A stretch of 6,833 nt of DNA. Origin: Paucimonas sp. (GTDB taxonomy: Bacteria; Pseudomonadota; Gammaproteobacteria; Burkholderiales; Burkholderiaceae_D). The position numbers were made by a program, and so were the translations under genes. The notes beneath the pieces are model-generated. The model did not search any database and was not told where the DNA came from. It worked only from the letters and a program-made list of their open reading frames with translations. The stretch spans positions 1-6,833 of the forward strand of contig JAQSWC010000182.1 of assembly GCA_029266815.1 (NCBI GenBank). The letters run 5' to 3'. Each line of letters opens with the position of its first letter. Positions within the stretch are counted from its first letter, which is position 1. Positions 1 to 6,697 of the stretch are shown here, piece by piece.

Positions 1-287
1 TCACGCTGGACCCCGAACGCGATACGCCTCAGTTGCTTGCCCAGTATGTGCCTAACTTCAATCCTTCCTTCATCGGCTTGAGCGGCGATGCTGCCGCTGT
101 GGATGCCGCAGCCAAGGAATTCCGCGTCTACTATCAGAAGGTGCCGGGATCTCAGCCGGATGCCTACACGGTTGATCATTTTGCAGGCAGCTACATCTTT
201 GATCCGCAAGGCAAGGTGAGGGTATTCGTCCCTTACGGCAAGAAGGCAGGCGATATCGCCCATGATCTGAAAGCCTTGATCACGTGA
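1..287 (+). CDS. SCO1/SenC family copper-binding protein, C-terminal part (5' end outside window)
   Basis: This is the last 94 codons of a SCO1/SenC/PrrC protein, a membrane-anchored thioredoxin-fold copper chaperone that in this family helps build the CuA centre of cytochrome c oxidase. The reading frame is open from base 3 to the TGA at 285-287, so the gene starts upstream of the window. The visible part begins with the family motif TLDPERDTP, followed by FIGLSGD. It then has VDHFAGSYIFDPQGKVR, in which the histidine at 177-179 matches the conserved copper-ligand histidine of SCO proteins (usually in a DHS context; here DHF). The CxxxC copper-binding cysteines would lie upstream and cannot be checked. 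A TTG at 33 is in frame but is internal to the domain, so I do not treat it as a start. The gene converges on rpoH and ends just before a strong terminator hairpin. The family call is firm; the exact paralogue is not known. Confidence 0.9.
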   Translation, partial: TLDPERDTPQLLAQYVPNFNPSFIGLSGDAAAVDAAAKEFRVYYQKVPGSQPDAYTVDHFAGSYIFDPQGKVRVFVPYGKKAGDIAHDLKALIT

Positions 288-303
288 ATGCGCAAAGCGA
301 ACG

Positions 304-340
304 CAAAAGAAAACGGCGCCGATGGCGCCGTTTTCTTTTG
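304..340. terminator. Bidirectional intrinsic terminator between the SCO1 gene and rpoH
   Basis: A perfect 17-bp inverted repeat, left arm 304-320 (CAAAAGAAAACGGCGCC) and right arm 324-340, is separated by the 3-nt loop GAT. The GC-rich core GGCGCC is flanked by A-rich sequence on the left and T-rich sequence (TTTTCTTTT) on the right. It therefore reads as a stem plus U-tract on both strands. It lies 16 bp after the SCO1 stop and 15 bp before the rpoH stop, where two convergent genes need a shared terminator. Confidence 0.93.
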
Positions 341-355
341 CAGCTAGGCGATTAA

Positions 356-1245
<890 letters not shown>

Positions 1246-1249
<4 letters not shown>

Positions 1250-1284
1250 TGCATCTCCTTGTATCCATGAACGGAAGGTTGCAT
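1246..1284 (-). CDS. Possible 12-codon leader ORF overlapping the rpoH start (speculative)
   Basis: On the rpoH strand an ATG at 1284 opens a 12-codon frame encoding MQPSVHGYKEMQ. Its TGA (1246-1248) overlaps the rpoH ATG as ATGA. An AGGA (1288-1291) lies 3 nt before the start, close for a ribosome binding site. The frame differs from rpoH and contains the rpoH Shine-Dalgarno sequence. The ATGA arrangement is typical of translational coupling, but a frame this short can arise by chance and I recognise no known peptide. Confidence 0.25.
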
Positions 1285-1304
1285 GATTCCTGAAAAGCAA
1301 CCTT
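1275..1304 (-). promoter_or_regulatory. Hairpin in the rpoH mRNA leader
   Basis: A perfect 8-bp inverted repeat lies in the rpoH untranslated leader. In mRNA sense, AAGGTTGC (1304-1297) pairs with GCAACCTT (1282-1275) around a 14-nt loop. It ends 15 nt before the rpoH Shine-Dalgarno sequence. The CCTT of its 3' arm could instead pair with AAGG of that Shine-Dalgarno, and the TTGC of its 5' arm could pair with GCAA just at the start codon, so two mutually exclusive folds can be drawn. There is no T-tract, so it is not an intrinsic terminator. A regulatory role is inferred only. Confidence 0.4.
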
Positions 1305-1321
1305 ACCTTTATTTGGTCTAT

Positions 1322-1351
1322 ATATTAGCACTCTGCTCGGACGAGTGCTAA
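1322..1351 (-). promoter_or_regulatory. Candidate sigma-70 promoter of rpoH embedded in CIRCE
   Basis: Reading the minus strand, TTAGCA (1351-1346) could serve as a weak -35 (4 of 6 to TTGACA) and TAATAT (1327-1322) as a weak -10 (4 of 6 to TATAAT), 18 bp apart. Both hexamers overlap the CIRCE arms, which fits direct occlusion by HrcA. It would give a leader of roughly 65 nt containing the hairpin described separately. The matches are poor and no alternative promoter in 1360-1440 is clearly better, so this is tentative. Confidence 0.3.
1325..1351. promoter_or_regulatory. CIRCE element, HrcA operator upstream of rpoH
   Basis: The sequence is TTAGCACTC at 1325-1333, a 9-nt spacer, then GAGTGCTAA at 1343-1351. 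This is an exact match, in both 9-bp arms and in spacing, to the CIRCE inverted repeat bound by the heat-shock repressor HrcA, best known upstream of groESL and dnaK. It lies 75 bp upstream of the rpoH start and 94 bp upstream of the divergent glycerate kinase start. It therefore most likely represses rpoH transcription until GroEL is titrated by unfolded protein. Effects on the divergent gene are possible. hrcA itself is not in the window. Confidence 0.95.
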
Positions 1352-1445
1352 TTTCGAATTTTGAATGCTCTGATAGTAAAAAAGCTATCGGATTCGAAAG
1401 TTTATTCGTATCAACAATGATGCTGGCTTACCCTGATTAGTCAAT

Positions 1446-2657
1446 ATGACAGCTCAATCCTTCCTCGAACACTTGTTTAAGAGTGCGCTGGCCGAAGTGG
1501 GTGCTAACAAATGTCTTGCCGGGAACTTACCCGAGGCGCCTAGAGGGAAAACAGTGGTCGTCGGTGCCGGCAAGGCCGCCGCCGCCATGGCTCGACAGAT
1601 AGAAAGTCAATGGCAAGGAGAGCTTTCCGGCTTAGTTGTAACCCGATACGGGCATGCCGTTCCATGTACGCGTATCGAGGTGGTTGAGGCTGCTCACCCG
1701 GTGCCGGACGCAGCCGGCCAGGACGCTGCGCACCGGATCTTGCAGCTGGTGAGGGGTTTGGACTCGGAAGACTTGGTTTTGTGCCTGATGTCAGGCGGTG
1801 GCTCGTCCCTACTCAGCATGGCGCCGCCGGGCCTTACCCTGGACGACAAGCAGGCCGTCAACCGTGCTTTGCTGAAATCCGGCGCAGCCATCGGCGAAAT
1901 TAATTGCGTGCGCAAGCATCTTTCCGCAATCAAGGGCGGTCTGATCTCAGACGTGCCGGGCGACGATCCTGCCGTCATTGCCAGCGGGCCAACCCTACCC
2001 GATACGACGACCTGCGATGATGCATTGGCGATACTCGCTAAATATGCGATTCCGGTTTCAACGGCGGTACGTGACCATCTTGAAAGCGGAAGGGGCGAAA
2101 CGCCCAAGCCGGGCGACGAACGCTTTGCGAGCCACTCCTTCCGCGTGGTGGCTTCAGCCAAGGACGCGCTCGAGGCCGCCGCGGCGGCAGTTAGTGCCAG
2201 CATTACGCCTCACATTCTCTCGGATCGCGTCGAAGGCGAAGCGCGCGACGTAGCCCGAATCCAAGCGGAACTGGCATTGAGGATTGCAGAACAGGGCAAG
2301 CCTTTCGCCAGGCCGTGCGTACTGCTGTCAGGCGGAGAGACGACGGTCACCCTGCGTGGCAAGGGGCGCGGCGGGCGAAACACGGAATTTCTGCTGAGCC
2401 TGGCGATTGCGCTTGGCGGCCATGAACGCATACATGCACTCGCCTGCGATACCGACGGCATCGATGGTTCGGAAAACAATGCCGGTGCGATATGCGGGCC
2501 GGACACCTTGAAACGCGCCGCCGTACTTGGTCTCGACGCGCAAGCGATGCTTGATGACAACGACGCTTACGGATTCTTTGGTGCGTTGGGTGATCTGGTG
2601 ACGATCGGGCCAACACTCACCAATGTGAACGACTTCCGCGCCATCCTCATCTTATAG
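1446..2657 (+). CDS. Glycerate 2-kinase (GckA/TtuD type, MOFRL family), with apparent internal deletion
   Basis: Enzymes of this family phosphorylate D-glycerate to 2-phosphoglycerate in the glyoxylate/tartronate and serine-cycle type routes. The N-terminal DUF4147 domain shows VVVGAGKAAAAMA (37-49), LMSGGGSSLL (114-123), INCVRKHLSAIKGG (152-165) and DVPGDDPAVIASGPT (169-183). The C-terminal MOFRL domain shows LLSGGETTVTLRGKGRGGRN (293-312), DTDGIDGSENNAGA (335-348) and GPTLTNVNDFRA (388-399). From memory of the family, about 14 residues normally lie between the KGG motif and the LISDVPGD strand (a form like RLAxxxxPAxVVTL). Here KGG runs directly into LISDVPGD at codons 163-172. The total of 403 residues is a little short for the family, which fits. 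The frame is otherwise intact, but activity is doubtful. The start at 1446 suits the family's N terminus although no Shine-Dalgarno sequence precedes it. The gene is divergent from rpoH and overlaps ftsX tail to tail. Confidence 0.92.
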   Translation: MTAQSFLEHLFKSALAEVGANKCLAGNLPEAPRGKTVVVGAGKAAAAMARQIESQWQGELSGLVVTRYGHAVPCTRIEVVEAAHPVPDAAGQDAAHRILQLVRGLDSEDLVLCLMSGGGSSLLSMAPPGLTLDDKQAVNRALLKSGAAIGEINCVRKHLSAIKGGLISDVPGDDPAVIASGPTLPDTTTCDDALAILAKYAIPVSTAVRDHLESGRGETPKPGDERFASHSFRVVASAKDALEAAAAAVSASITPHILSDRVEGEARDVARIQAELALRIAEQGKPFARPCVLLSGGETTVTLRGKGRGGRNTEFLLSLAIALGGHERIHALACDTDGIDGSENNAGAICGPDTLKRAAVLGLDAQAMLDDNDAYGFFGALGDLVTIGPTLTNVNDFRAILIL

Positions 2658-3572
2658 CGCAGACAAATGCCGCCTCACCGACAGTAGCGCGCCCAGCATG
2701 CCGAGCGCAGCGCTCAAGGCCAGCAGCAAAGCGGACAACGCAGCGCCGGGAGGAGACAGCCTGAAATCGGAGGCATACAGCCGGGCGAATTCGGCAATGG
2801 CGAGATTCAACGGCTGCAAAGCCAGCACCACCGCTCCCAGCGCAATTGCCCCTGCAAAAAGCCCGAGCAGTGCGCCGCTGTAATAGAAGGGACGCGCAAC
2901 GTAGGTATCGGTCGCGCCCAGCAGGCGGGACACCTCGATCTCTTCCTTCTGGCTCAACACCTGGAGGCGGATGGTATTGAAAACCACCGCTACTACCACA
3001 GCGCCAAGAGCCACCGCCAACAAAAGTAGCGTGAGGCGAAGAATGCGCATCAGCGCCGCCAGCCGCTTTACCCAAGCCGAATCGATCTGCACCAGTTCTA
3101 CGCCCGGCAATGCCTTGAGCTGTGCGGCAAGCTGTTCCGCCTGCATTGCCTCGCCAGCATTGAGGGGTGTGCCAAGTTTCAGGACATAGGCGTCTGGCAA
3201 GGGATTGGTGCCGAGCGCCGTGACAGCATCGCCTACACCAGTACGCTCGTTCAGTATGGACAGCGCGTTCTCGCGCGGCACGAATTCAAGTTTCGCCGTC
3301 CGGTGCATTGCCTGCGCCGTGCTGAGGATGCGAGGCTTCAATTCAAGCGCCTGCTCGCGGGGAAGATCATTCGCGAGAAAAAGGCTGATTTCCGGTTCCA
3401 CTGCCAGCTTGTCCGTCATCGGCCTGAGGTTTTCCAGCAAAGTCAGACCGGCGAAGGGGAGGGCGAGCGCGATCGCCACGACCAGCATGTTCATCAGAAA
3501 GCCGCTGCGACCTTTCATGTGCGCGAAGGCGGCAGCAACTGCCGTGCGATGCTGCCTGATCCAGCCTCTCAT
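2652..3572 (-). CDS. ftsX: Cell division protein FtsX (FtsEX permease subunit)
   Basis: FtsX is the inner-membrane partner of the ATPase FtsE. In Proteobacteria the complex acts at the septal ring and activates murein amidases through EnvC-type factors. The 306-residue sequence shows the FtsX layout: a cytoplasmic N terminus, membrane segment 1 (about 26-46), a large periplasmic loop (about 47-177), then membrane segments 2-4 (about 178-199, 231-252 and 276-299). The conserved segment NTIRLQVLSQKEEIEVSRLL, followed by GATDTYVARPFYYSG, lies between segments 2 and 3. The start overlaps the ftsE stop as ATGA (3569-3572), with AAGG 6 nt upstream inside ftsE, indicating translational coupling. The stop (TAA, 2652-2654) lies inside the opposing glycerate kinase gene, and I see no hairpin terminator after it. 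Confidence 0.95.
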   Translation of the reverse strand: MRGWIRQHRTAVAAAFAHMKGRSGFLMNMLVVAIALALPFAGLTLLENLRPMTDKLAVEPEISLFLANDLPREQALELKPRILSTAQAMHRTAKLEFVPRENALSILNERTGVGDAVTALGTNPLPDAYVLKLGTPLNAGEAMQAEQLAAQLKALPGVELVQIDSAWVKRLAALMRILRLTLLLLAVALGAVVVAVVFNTIRLQVLSQKEEIEVSRLLGATDTYVARPFYYSGALLGLFAGAIALGAVVLALQPLNLAIAEFARLYASDFRLSPPGAALSALLLALSAALGMLGALLSVRRHLSAL

Positions 3573-4252
3573 GCCTGACCTTTCGGTGCATCATCGCGCC
3601 AGCCGTCCACGACACGTCCTTGATTAAGATAGACCACGCGACTGGCGCGGCCTAGTATCTGTTCGTCGTGGCTGGAGATCACACAGGTCACGCCGACCGC
3701 ATGAAATGCGGTGATCGCGTCCATCACGCGGGTAGCGCTGGCACGGTCGAGATTGGCGGTGGGTTCGTCTGCAAGAATGATCTGCGGCCGGTTGACGATG
3801 GCGCGTGCGATCGACACGCGCTGCTGCTCGCCGCCGGAGAGCGCCACCGGCATGGCAGCGGCCTTGTCGAGCAGGCCTACTTTGTCGAGCGCGGCGCGCG
3901 CGCGCTTTTCCGCTTCCGAGTTGGTGGAGCCGGTGATTTGCAAAGGCAGCATCACATTCGCCAGCACGCTGCGGTCATCGAGCAGGCGTTGCTGCTGGAG
4001 TATGAGACCGAGATTGCGGCGCAGGTAAGGCAGGCCGGAACGCTTGAGTTTTCCGATATCCTGGCCATTCACCTGCACACTCCCGCCGCTTGGGCGCTCC
4101 ATGGCGGCGATCAGCTTCAGGATGGTGGACTTGCCGGCGCCGGAAGGACCGGCTAGATAGATCAGTTCGCCCTTCGTCACCGAAAGGTTTACATCGGAGA
4201 GGGCCGTAACGCCGTGCGAGTATTGCTTGCTGACGTGTTTGAAATCGATCAT
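3569..4252 (-). CDS. ftsE: Cell division ATP-binding protein FtsE
   Basis: FtsE is the cytoplasmic ABC ATPase of the FtsEX complex. All nucleotide-binding motifs are present in this 227-residue protein: Walker A GPSGAGKST (35-43), Q-loop in LILQQQRLL (about 83-91), signature LSGGEQQR (138-145), Walker B IILADEPTANLD (158-169) and H-loop SSHD (His195). The N terminus MIDFKHVSKQY is typical of FtsE. It follows ftsY by 27 bp and overlaps ftsX by 4 bp. The bases before its ATG contain no Shine-Dalgarno sequence. Instead they read CCCTCCTT (4263-4256), which resembles the anti-Shine-Dalgarno end of 16S rRNA. Translation may therefore depend on ribosomes finishing ftsY. No alternative in-frame start is apparent between the ftsY stop and this ATG. 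Confidence 0.96.
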   Translation of the reverse strand: MIDFKHVSKQYSHGVTALSDVNLSVTKGELIYLAGPSGAGKSTILKLIAAMERPSGGSVQVNGQDIGKLKRSGLPYLRRNLGLILQQQRLLDDRSVLANVMLPLQITGSTNSEAEKRARAALDKVGLLDKAAAMPVALSGGEQQRVSIARAIVNRPQIILADEPTANLDRASATRVMDAITAFHAVGVTCVISSHDEQILGRASRVVYLNQGRVVDGWRDDAPKGQA

Positions 4253-4279
4253 GCGAAGGAGGGTACGGTAGCGGGACGG

Positions 4280-5320
4280 TTAGCCGAGCAGCGCATCGGC
4301 GAATTCCTGCGCATTGAACGGCTGCAGGTCTTCCATCTTTTCGCCAACGCCGATGAAATATACCGGCACCGGCCGTACCTTGGCAATCGCGGCGAGTACG
4401 CCGCCTTTGGCGGTGCCGTCAAGCTTGGTCACCACCAAGCCGGTCAGGCCGAGCGCATCGTCAAAGGCCTTTACTTGCGCCAACGCATTCTGGCCAGTGT
4501 TGCCGTCAATGACGAGCAATACCTCATGCGGCGCGGAATCCATAGCCTTTGCAATCACGCGCTTGATTTTCTTCAGCTCTTCCATCAGGTGGAGCTGCGT
4601 CGGCAGCCGGCCCGCAGTATCCACCATGACGATGTTGGTGCTGCGCGCTTTCGCCGAGCTGACCGCATCGAATGCCACCGCCGCCGGATCTCCGGATTCC
4701 TGGGAGATCACCGTGACATTATTGCGTTCACCCCAGATCGCCAATTGCTCGCGCGCAGCGGCGCGGAAAGTATCGCCCGCCGCCAGAAGCACTGATTGGC
4801 CATGCGCCTGCATGTGGTTGGCAAGCTTGCCGATGGTTGTCGTCTTGCCGGCGCCGTTGACGCCGGCTACCATCATGACCAGCGGTTGATGGAGGCCGAG
4901 CACCAGCGGCTTCTGGAGCGGCTCCAGCAGTTCGGTCAGAAGCGTTCTCAGCGCCGCCTTCACCTGATCCGCTTCCGTCAGCTTTTCGTCCTTGACCTTG
5001 CGTTTCAGTGAATCCAGCAGCGTTTGCGTCGCCTCGACGCCGGCGTCTGACATCAGCAGCGCGGATTCGAGTTCCTCGTATAATTCGTCACCGATCTTGG
5101 CGCCGACAAACAGCGTGGTCAGATTGGAGGAAGTCTTTGCAAGCCCAGTTTTCAGCCGGTTCAGCCACGAAGATTTCTGCTCGGGAGAAGGCGGGGGCGC
5201 TTGTTCAATCTCTGCCTGCGGCTCGGGAGCTGGAGCTGGGGCCGGGATCGGCACCTCGGTCTCGGCAACTTGCGGCACTGCCGGTTCGTCTTTCGGCTTT
5301 TTCTTGAAGAAACTAAACAT
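4280..5320 (-). CDS. ftsY: Signal recognition particle receptor FtsY
   Basis: FtsY is the SRP-receptor GTPase that delivers ribosome-nascent chain complexes bound by Ffh/4.5S RNA to the SecYEG translocon. The 346-residue protein starts with MFSFFKKKPKDE, then a short Pro/Glu/Ala-rich acidic A region (about 11-50, including PAPAPAPEP). The helical N domain spans about 52-140 and the G domain about 145-346. G-domain motifs are GVNGAGKTT (153-161), AGDTFRAAAREQL (181-193), DTAGR (234-238), TKLDGTAKGG (298-307) and GVGEKMEDLQPF (324-335). The frame continues upstream to a TTG at 5392, but the added 24 residues look non-coding, so I use the ATG at 5320. No strong Shine-Dalgarno sequence precedes it. 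It is the first gene of ftsY-ftsE-ftsX and is divergent from rsmD. Confidence 0.96.
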   Translation of the reverse strand: MFSFFKKKPKDEPAVPQVAETEVPIPAPAPAPEPQAEIEQAPPPSPEQKSSWLNRLKTGLAKTSSNLTTLFVGAKIGDELYEELESALLMSDAGVEATQTLLDSLKRKVKDEKLTEADQVKAALRTLLTELLEPLQKPLVLGLHQPLVMMVAGVNGAGKTTTIGKLANHMQAHGQSVLLAAGDTFRAAAREQLAIWGERNNVTVISQESGDPAAVAFDAVSSAKARSTNIVMVDTAGRLPTQLHLMEELKKIKRVIAKAMDSAPHEVLLVIDGNTGQNALAQVKAFDDALGLTGLVVTKLDGTAKGGVLAAIAKVRPVPVYFIGVGEKMEDLQPFNAQEFADALLG

Positions 5321-5505
5321 TCGGAAAAATAAGGGCGCTTTTGCTGCGCCGTGAAGTTGGCGGCCGTGGAGTGCAATCGTCCCACGGTGCAACTGTGGAA
5401 GCCGCTATGCCTCTGCCGATGAGCCGTCATTCTAATCCAACAAGAGGGCAAGCGTGCTTTGGCAAGCCCGACTCTTGAAATGCATCGTCAGCAAAGGCAG
5501 TTCTC
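5321..5505. promoter_or_regulatory. Divergent intergenic region between ftsY and rsmD
   Basis: This 185-bp gap must hold the promoters for both ftsYEX (minus) and the rsmD cluster (plus). TAGAAT on the minus strand (5434-5429) and TCTAAT on the plus strand (5431-5436) each match the -10 consensus at 5 of 6 positions, but neither has a convincing -35 at the right distance. A direct repeat of GGCAAGC lies around 5447-5468. I see no credible gene here. Confidence 0.4.
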
Positions 5506-6138
5506 ATGAAGAAAACTTCTTCGCCGGGCAAGGCAGCGCCGCGCCAGGTTCGCATCATCGGCGGACAGTGGAAGCGCACGCCCTTGCCCGTGCTAGACGC
5601 GCCTGGCCTGCGGCCGACACCGGACCGGGTGCGCGAGACACTGTTCAATTGGTTGAACCACTTGCTTGACGGCAGTTGGCAGAACCTGGCCTGTCTGGAT
5701 CTTTTTGCGGGCACCGGCGCCCTGGGTTTCGAAGCAGCCAGCCGCGGTGCGGCGAAAGTCGTCATGGTGGAAAGCCATGCAGCGGCGGCAAGGCAACTGA
5801 ACGCCAATGTCGACAAGCTCAAGGCGGAACACATCCAGATTCTCCGAGGCGATGCCATGAGTGTTGCCGGTTCTCTGGCGCACGATGGCGCTGCGCAGCG
5901 TTTCGGGCTTATTTTTGCCGATCCTCCTTACCATCAGGACTGGCTGATGAAAATCCTGCCCTTGTGCGAGCGTCTGCTTTCTCCTGGCGGCCTGGTTTAC
6001 GCGGAAGCCGAGATGGCGCTTGAAGGCGATACCGCGCCGGCCTGGCTGGACGGTTGGGAAGTGCTTCGCTCAGGCAAGGCCGGCATAGTCTATTTCCACC
6101 TGTTGCGACGCAAAACGCCGCCCCAAGTTCAGGCATAA
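5506..6138 (+). CDS. rsmD: 16S rRNA (guanine(966)-N2)-methyltransferase RsmD
   Basis: RsmD transfers a methyl group from S-adenosylmethionine to N2 of G966 in 16S rRNA (E. coli numbering) during 30S assembly. The 210-residue protein has the family's N-terminal block VRIIGGQWKRTPLPV (15-29) and RPTPDRVRETLFNWL (36-50). The SAM-binding motif I is LDLFAGTGALGFEAASRGA (64-82), and the catalytic motif DPPY is at 139-142, as expected for an N2-guanine/N6-adenine type methyltransferase. LSPGGLVYAEAE (158-169) is the motif after the active site. The ATG at 5506 is preceded by AAAGG (5493-5497) with an 8-nt spacer. It is divergent from ftsY, as in E. coli, and 40 bp upstream of coaD. Confidence 0.95.
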   Translation: MKKTSSPGKAAPRQVRIIGGQWKRTPLPVLDAPGLRPTPDRVRETLFNWLNHLLDGSWQNLACLDLFAGTGALGFEAASRGAAKVVMVESHAAAARQLNANVDKLKAEHIQILRGDAMSVAGSLAHDGAAQRFGLIFADPPYHQDWLMKILPLCERLLSPGGLVYAEAEMALEGDTAPAWLDGWEVLRSGKAGIVYFHLLRRKTPPQVQA

Positions 6139-6167
6139 TGCGGGTTCCAGGCGTTCCGCCCTTCTCT

Positions 6168-6175
6168 GGTGATCC
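6168..6175 (+). promoter_or_regulatory. Shifted ribosome binding site of coaD
   Basis: No GGAGG precedes coaD. Instead GGTGATCC lies 3 nt before the ATG. It is complementary to the part of the 16S rRNA 3' end just inside the usual anti-Shine-Dalgarno core (GGATCACC). This shifted pairing could still place the ribosome on the ATG at 6179. Confidence 0.45.
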
Positions 6176-6178
6176 ATC

Positions 6179-6667
6179 ATGGTGATAGCCGTCTACCCCG
6201 GTACCTTCGATCCGCTGACCCGCGGACATGAAGACTTGGTGCGCCGTGCGTCCGGCCTGTTCGACAAACTCGTCGTCGGCGTTGCCGACAGCCGCAACAA
6301 GCGCCCGTTTTTCTCGCTCGACGAGCGGCTGGAGATTGCCAACGAAGTGCTCGGCCATTATCCGAATGTTACTGTCGAGAGCTTTTCCGGTTTGCTGAAG
6401 GATTTCGTGCGACGTCATGATGCCCGCATCATTGTCCGCGGCCTGCGCGCCGTCTCCGACTTCGAATATGAATTCCAGATGGCCGGCATGAATCGCTATC
6501 TGCTGCCAGACGTCGAGACCATGTTCCTCACCCCTTCCGACCAGTATCAGTTCATCTCGGGCACTATCGTGCGCGAGATTGCCTTGCTGGGCGGCGATGT
6601 CTCGAAATTCGTTTTTCCTTCAGTCGAAAAATGGCTGAAGCAGAAGATCGCCTCGATGGGCGCGTGA
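6179..6667 (+). CDS. coaD: Pantetheine-phosphate adenylyltransferase (PPAT)
   Basis: CoaD transfers AMP from ATP to 4'-phosphopantetheine to give dephospho-CoA, the penultimate step of coenzyme A synthesis, in the cytosol. The 162-residue length is normal for the hexameric bacterial enzyme. Visible motifs are AVYPGTFDPLTRGHEDLVRR, with the nucleotidyltransferase signature TRGH at 14-17, then KRPFFSLDERLE (41-52), IIVRGLRAVSDFEYEFQMA (84-102) and FISGTIVREIA (125-135). In many orthologues the last motif reads ISSxxVRE; GT replaces the second serine and its neighbour here. The ATG start is supported by the near-universal xVAVYPGTFDP N terminus. It lies 40 bp after rsmD and 30 bp before the ferredoxin gene, probably in one transcript. 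Confidence 0.96.
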   Translation: MVIAVYPGTFDPLTRGHEDLVRRASGLFDKLVVGVADSRNKRPFFSLDERLEIANEVLGHYPNVTVESFSGLLKDFVRRHDARIIVRGLRAVSDFEYEFQMAGMNRYLLPDVETMFLTPSDQYQFISGTIVREIALLGGDVSKFVFPSVEKWLKQKIASMGA

Positions 6668-6697
6668 GCCCGCTCCTGCATTCCTAGGATTGACGTC

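Noticed and set aside
1250..1300. N-terminal extension of RpoH to a TTG at 1300
   Set aside because: The added 17 residues are not sigma-like, and a good AAGGAG lies 5 nt before the ATG at 1249.
1275..1304. Leader hairpin as an intrinsic terminator or attenuator
   Set aside because: No U-tract follows the stem on the rpoH strand.
4214..4889. Long plus-strand open frames opposite ftsY, with an AAGGAGGG at 4256-4263
   Set aside because: They are antisense to conserved FtsY motifs. The AAGGAGGG is not followed by a suitably spaced start codon and is better seen as the complement of the odd ftsE leader.
5321..5392. N-terminal extension of FtsY to a TTG at 5392
   Set aside because: MFSFFKKKPKDE at 5320 is a typical FtsY start; the extension resembles no FtsY domain.
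5427..5858. 143-codon open frame on the minus strand over the start of rsmD
   Set aside because: It is antisense to a clear RsmD coding sequence, has no recognisable domain, and is expected by chance in GC-rich DNA.
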